From positions 1 to 51,451 of the forward strand of contig JALEKC010000140.1 in assembly GCA_022769325.1 (NCBI GenBank): a stretch of 51,451 nucleotides of DNA, read 5' to 3'. The translations under genes were made by a program, and so were the position numbers. Shown here piece after piece: positions 48,748 through 51,451 of this stretch. The notes under the pieces were generated by a model. It saw only the letters and a list, made by a program, of their open reading frames with translations, had not been told where the DNA came from and made no database searches. The DNA is from Eubacterium sp. (GTDB taxonomy: Bacteria > Bacillota > Clostridia > Lachnospirales > Lachnospiraceae). Positions within the stretch are counted from its first letter, which is position 1; each line of letters starts with the position of its first letter.

Positions 48748-49896
48748 TCATAAATCATACATTTCTTCCAATAAGTCCACAATTTCCTTTGCCGATTGTC
48801 CGGCCTTTTCTGTATGATATGTTTCTTTTGCCATCCTTCGTTCTTCCCCAAAAGAATCTTTTCCTTCCGCAATTTCCCGAAAAAAACATTGCAACTGGGA
48901 AAACTCTTCCACATAATATCCCTTCACCGCTTTCTTATAATCCGGAAAAGCCAGCGTAAAGTGTTGAAAATATTCCTCCTTGTCCTGTATCGTAAGAGCA
49001 ATAGGCTTATCCGTAAGCAAATAGTCAAAATAAACAGAAGAATAGTCGGTAATCAAAGCATCCGTCAGAGCCAGTAATTCATACAGTGTGCAATGGTATT
49101 TTGTCAAATAAGCATCATCTGCAATGACAATATGAGGAAGATGTTCCTCCTGAAAAACGGATAAATCCTGCACCGGATGGGGGCGAAACAAAAGCAGTAT
49201 TTCCTCTTTTTCCAATTGTTTTTCCAGAGCAAGAAGCTGTTCTTTTTTCTCCACCACCGGCATTCCATAGGGATACGGACTCTGAAGTGCCTTGTCCCGG
49301 TGAGCCCGGTGCTGACGATAGGTAGGCATCCAAATGACACATTTATGATAGGAAGTTCTATCCCTTTGCCACTCGGGCAATGCATGGGGATGAACCAGCA
49401 CATCATTGCGGGGATAACCCATAGAGCAAAGAATTTGTTCAGGAACCTGAATCTGTTTTTCGAAAATATCATACCAATAGGGGGACTGTACCATATATTG
49501 GTCACACTCCCCAAATTTTCTGCTATATTCCAAGTCTATTTTGATTGGCATACCATGTCCCAGATGAAAACGAATTTGTCCCTTTCTTCGTTTATTTACA
49601 AAAGAATTACAATCGAAAATATACCGACTGGTATTTAATACAAAGGCACGTTTTATCGTTTCTCTCAGTCCGGTGGGCTGGTTTTCAAAATAGGAAACGC
49701 CTTCCGGCAATTTCCAATCTGCTTTTCCGGCAAAAGTCTTCATCCAATACATTCGATATTTTTTTTGATAGCCTCTCCGTAAAAGTTCTTCATACAAGGC
49801 ATAGGTATTGTCCGACATATCCGGATGGCTCTCAAAAATCATGGCTTTTTGTAAAGGCAAAAGCCGCATCAATCCAACCAAAAGCTTTTTAATCAT
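48748..49896 (-). CDS. CDP-glycerol glycerophosphotransferase family protein
   Basis: RFHLGHGMPIKIDLEYSR, ITDYSSVYFDYLLTDKPI. Confidence 0.88.
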   Translation of the reverse strand: MIKKLLVGLMRLLPLQKAMIFESHPDMSDNTYALYEELLRRGYQKKYRMYWMKTFAGKADWKLPEGVSYFENQPTGLRETIKRAFVLNTSRYIFDCNSFVNKRRKGQIRFHLGHGMPIKIDLEYSRKFGECDQYMVQSPYWYDIFEKQIQVPEQILCSMGYPRNDVLVHPHALPEWQRDRTSYHKCVIWMPTYRQHRAHRDKALQSPYPYGMPVVEKKEQLLALEKQLEKEEILLLFRPHPVQDLSVFQEEHLPHIVIADDAYLTKYHCTLYELLALTDALITDYSSVYFDYLLTDKPIALTIQDKEEYFQHFTLAFPDYKKAVKGYYVEEFSQLQCFFREIAEGKDSFGEERRMAKETYHTEKAGQSAKEIVDLLEEMYDL

Positions 49897-49906
49897 TTTT
49901 TTCCCC

Positions 49907-51451
49907 TCATTTTTCTGTTTGCTGACAATTGTTTTCCTGGCGACTGGTGGTCTCATAGAAATTTGTCAATTTTTTATCGATGACTTTCTTCTCTTTTTTC
50001 TCTTTTTCTTTTTGATATTGGTACGTAGGCACCATATCTGCCACAATTTGTTTGATATTGGGCACTTCACTATAAGCCTCTTCATAGAGAATCTGCAAGC
50101 GGTCAAAGAACGCATTTTCATCAAATTTCAATGGCTTTCCGATATGAATCAGCTCATTCTCTGTCTGAGTCAGTCCTTCTTCGTCCATCAAAATTTCTTC
50201 ATATAATTTTTCGCCGGGACGAAGACCGGAGTATACAATTTTGATGTCTTCATCCGGCACATACCCGGACAACTTGATTAAATTTCTTGCCAAATCATCT
50301 ATTTTTACCGGTTCGCCCATGTCCAAAACAAATATTTCTCCACCTTTTGCAAAAGCTCCTGCCTGCAAAACCAAAGATACGGCTTCCGGAATTGTCATGA
50401 AATAACGGATAATACGTTTATCCGTCACCGTAACCGGACCTCCCTCTTCAATCTGTTTTTTAAACAGCGGAATCACACTTCCGTTACTCCCCAACACATT
50501 TCCAAAACGAACGGCCACAAATTCCGTGGAAGATTGACGGCTGAGTCCCTGCACAATCATTTCACAAATTCGCTTGGAAGCACCCATGATGTTGGTAGGA
50601 TTCACGGCTTTATCCGTAGAAATCAGCACAAATTTTTGTGCCCCATATTTATCTGCCGCCAACGCCACTTTATAGGTACCAAAAACATTATTTTTAATAG
50701 CTTCATTGGGACTGTCTTCCATCAAAGGCACGTGTTTATGTGCCGCCGCATGATATACAATATCCGGATGAAAGGTGGCAAATACCTGGTCTACGCGACT
50801 GGTATTTCGAACCGAGCCAATCAAAACTTCCAAATGAAGATATGGATAATGTCTTCTCAGCTCCTGCTGGATATCGTAGGCATTATTTTCATAAATATCA
50901 AATATAATAAGCATCTTTGGCTGATTTGCCGCAATCTGCCGACACAATTCACTCCCGATGGAACCACCGCCACCGGTCACAAGCACCACTTTATTTTTCA
51001 CATACCCGGTAATAGAATCTAAATCCGTCTTAACCGGTTCTCTGCCAAGTAAGTCCTCGATTTGAACCGGACGGATTTTTTCCACCGCTGCCTCGCCATT
51101 GACAAATTGGTATACTCCCGGCAGAATTTTCAAATCGGCTCCGGTATGCTGGCAAAGTTCCAAAATTTCTTTGACATCTTTTTTCGGTGCACTTGGCATA
51201 GCCACAATAATCTCGTTGATTTCATAATGTCTGGCGGCATCCAGAATCTTATCTCTTCCCCCGATGACCTTTATTCCATTGATAAATGTATTTTGCTTGG
51301 ATTTATTGTCATCGATGACACAACAAATATGACTATCTAACTTCTTACTCATTTTCAATTCATTAATAACCATATTTCCGGCTTCTCCGCCGCCGATAAC
51401 CATGGTGTTGCGCATGCCCACCCCATGAACATTTTCATTATATAAAAGGCG
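49907..51451 (-). CDS. Nucleoside-diphosphate-sugar epimerase/dehydratase (CapD/FlaA1 family), N-terminus beyond window
   Basis: VTGGGGSIGSELCRQIA, AAAHKHVPLMEDSPNEAIKNNVFGT, STDKAVNPTNIMGASKR. Frame stays open to 51451, so the track start at 51421 is not the real start. Confidence 0.93.
   Translation of the reverse strand, partial: RLLYNENVHGVGMRNTMVIGGGEAGNMVINELKMSKKLDSHICCVIDDNKSKQNTFINGIKVIGGRDKILDAARHYEINEIIVAMPSAPKKDVKEILELCQHTGADLKILPGVYQFVNGEAAVEKIRPVQIEDLLGREPVKTDLDSITGYVKNKVVLVTGGGGSIGSELCRQIAANQPKMLIIFDIYENNAYDIQQELRRHYPYLHLEVLIGSVRNTSRVDQVFATFHPDIVYHAAAHKHVPLMEDSPNEAIKNNVFGTYKVALAADKYGAQKFVLISTDKAVNPTNIMGASKRICEMIVQGLSRQSSTEFVAVRFGNVLGSNGSVIPLFKKQIEEGGPVTVTDKRIIRYFMTIPEAVSLVLQAGAFAKGGEIFVLDMGEPVKIDDLARNLIKLSGYVPDEDIKIVYSGLRPGEKLYEEILMDEEGLTQTENELIHIGKPLKFDENAFFDRLQILYEEAYSEVPNIKQIVADMVPTYQYQKEKEKKEKKVIDKKLTNFYETTSRQENNCQQTEK

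Noticed and set aside
48636-48914. 92-aa minus ORF
   Set aside because: Overlaps the CDP-glycerol transferase 3' end in another frame and has no recognisable domain.
1-51451. Prophage, integrative element or defence island
   Set aside because: No integrase, transposase, phage structural, toxin-antitoxin or restriction genes were recognised. The two tRNAs show no adjacent integrase.

Overview
A low-GC Bacillota chromosomal segment, Lachnospiraceae-like by gene content (organism is inference). Most genes lie on the minus strand and are core metabolic genes: glyS (partial), dagK-like kinase, queA, ppx-ppk1 (+), a small (p)ppGpp synthetase, rsuA/rnhA, a TetR-regulated MMPL/RND locus with an xxxLxxG-heptad coiled-coil protein, pflA/pflB, a fab cluster (fabZ-fabF-fabG-fabD-acpP), tRNA-Thr and tRNA-Pro, htpG, a GH13/GlgX-like protein, an ABC-F ATPase (+), a CNNM/CorC protein (+), secreted/surface proteins, murI, a very long AcrB-like RND permease, a CDP-glycerol transferase and a partial CapD/FlaA1-type dehydratase. 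I found no transposon, prophage or CRISPR. The most unusual signals are: (1) a GlgX-like GH13 protein whose four catalytic motifs all look degenerate; (2) a CIRCE element upstream of the htpG -35 box that also encodes the C-terminus and stop of the preceding gene; (3) an AcrB-family pump with a ~290-aa coiled coil inserted where the TolC-docking subdomain should begin; (4) an ABC-F protein whose substitutions all fall on one composite ATP site; (5) a 54-bp hairpin tandem array in the pflA 3' region, next to a multi-branched palindromic element with a truncated copy ~27.5 kb away; (6) paired TetR-type operators at the MMPL promoter. Everything was read by eye; no searches or folding were run.
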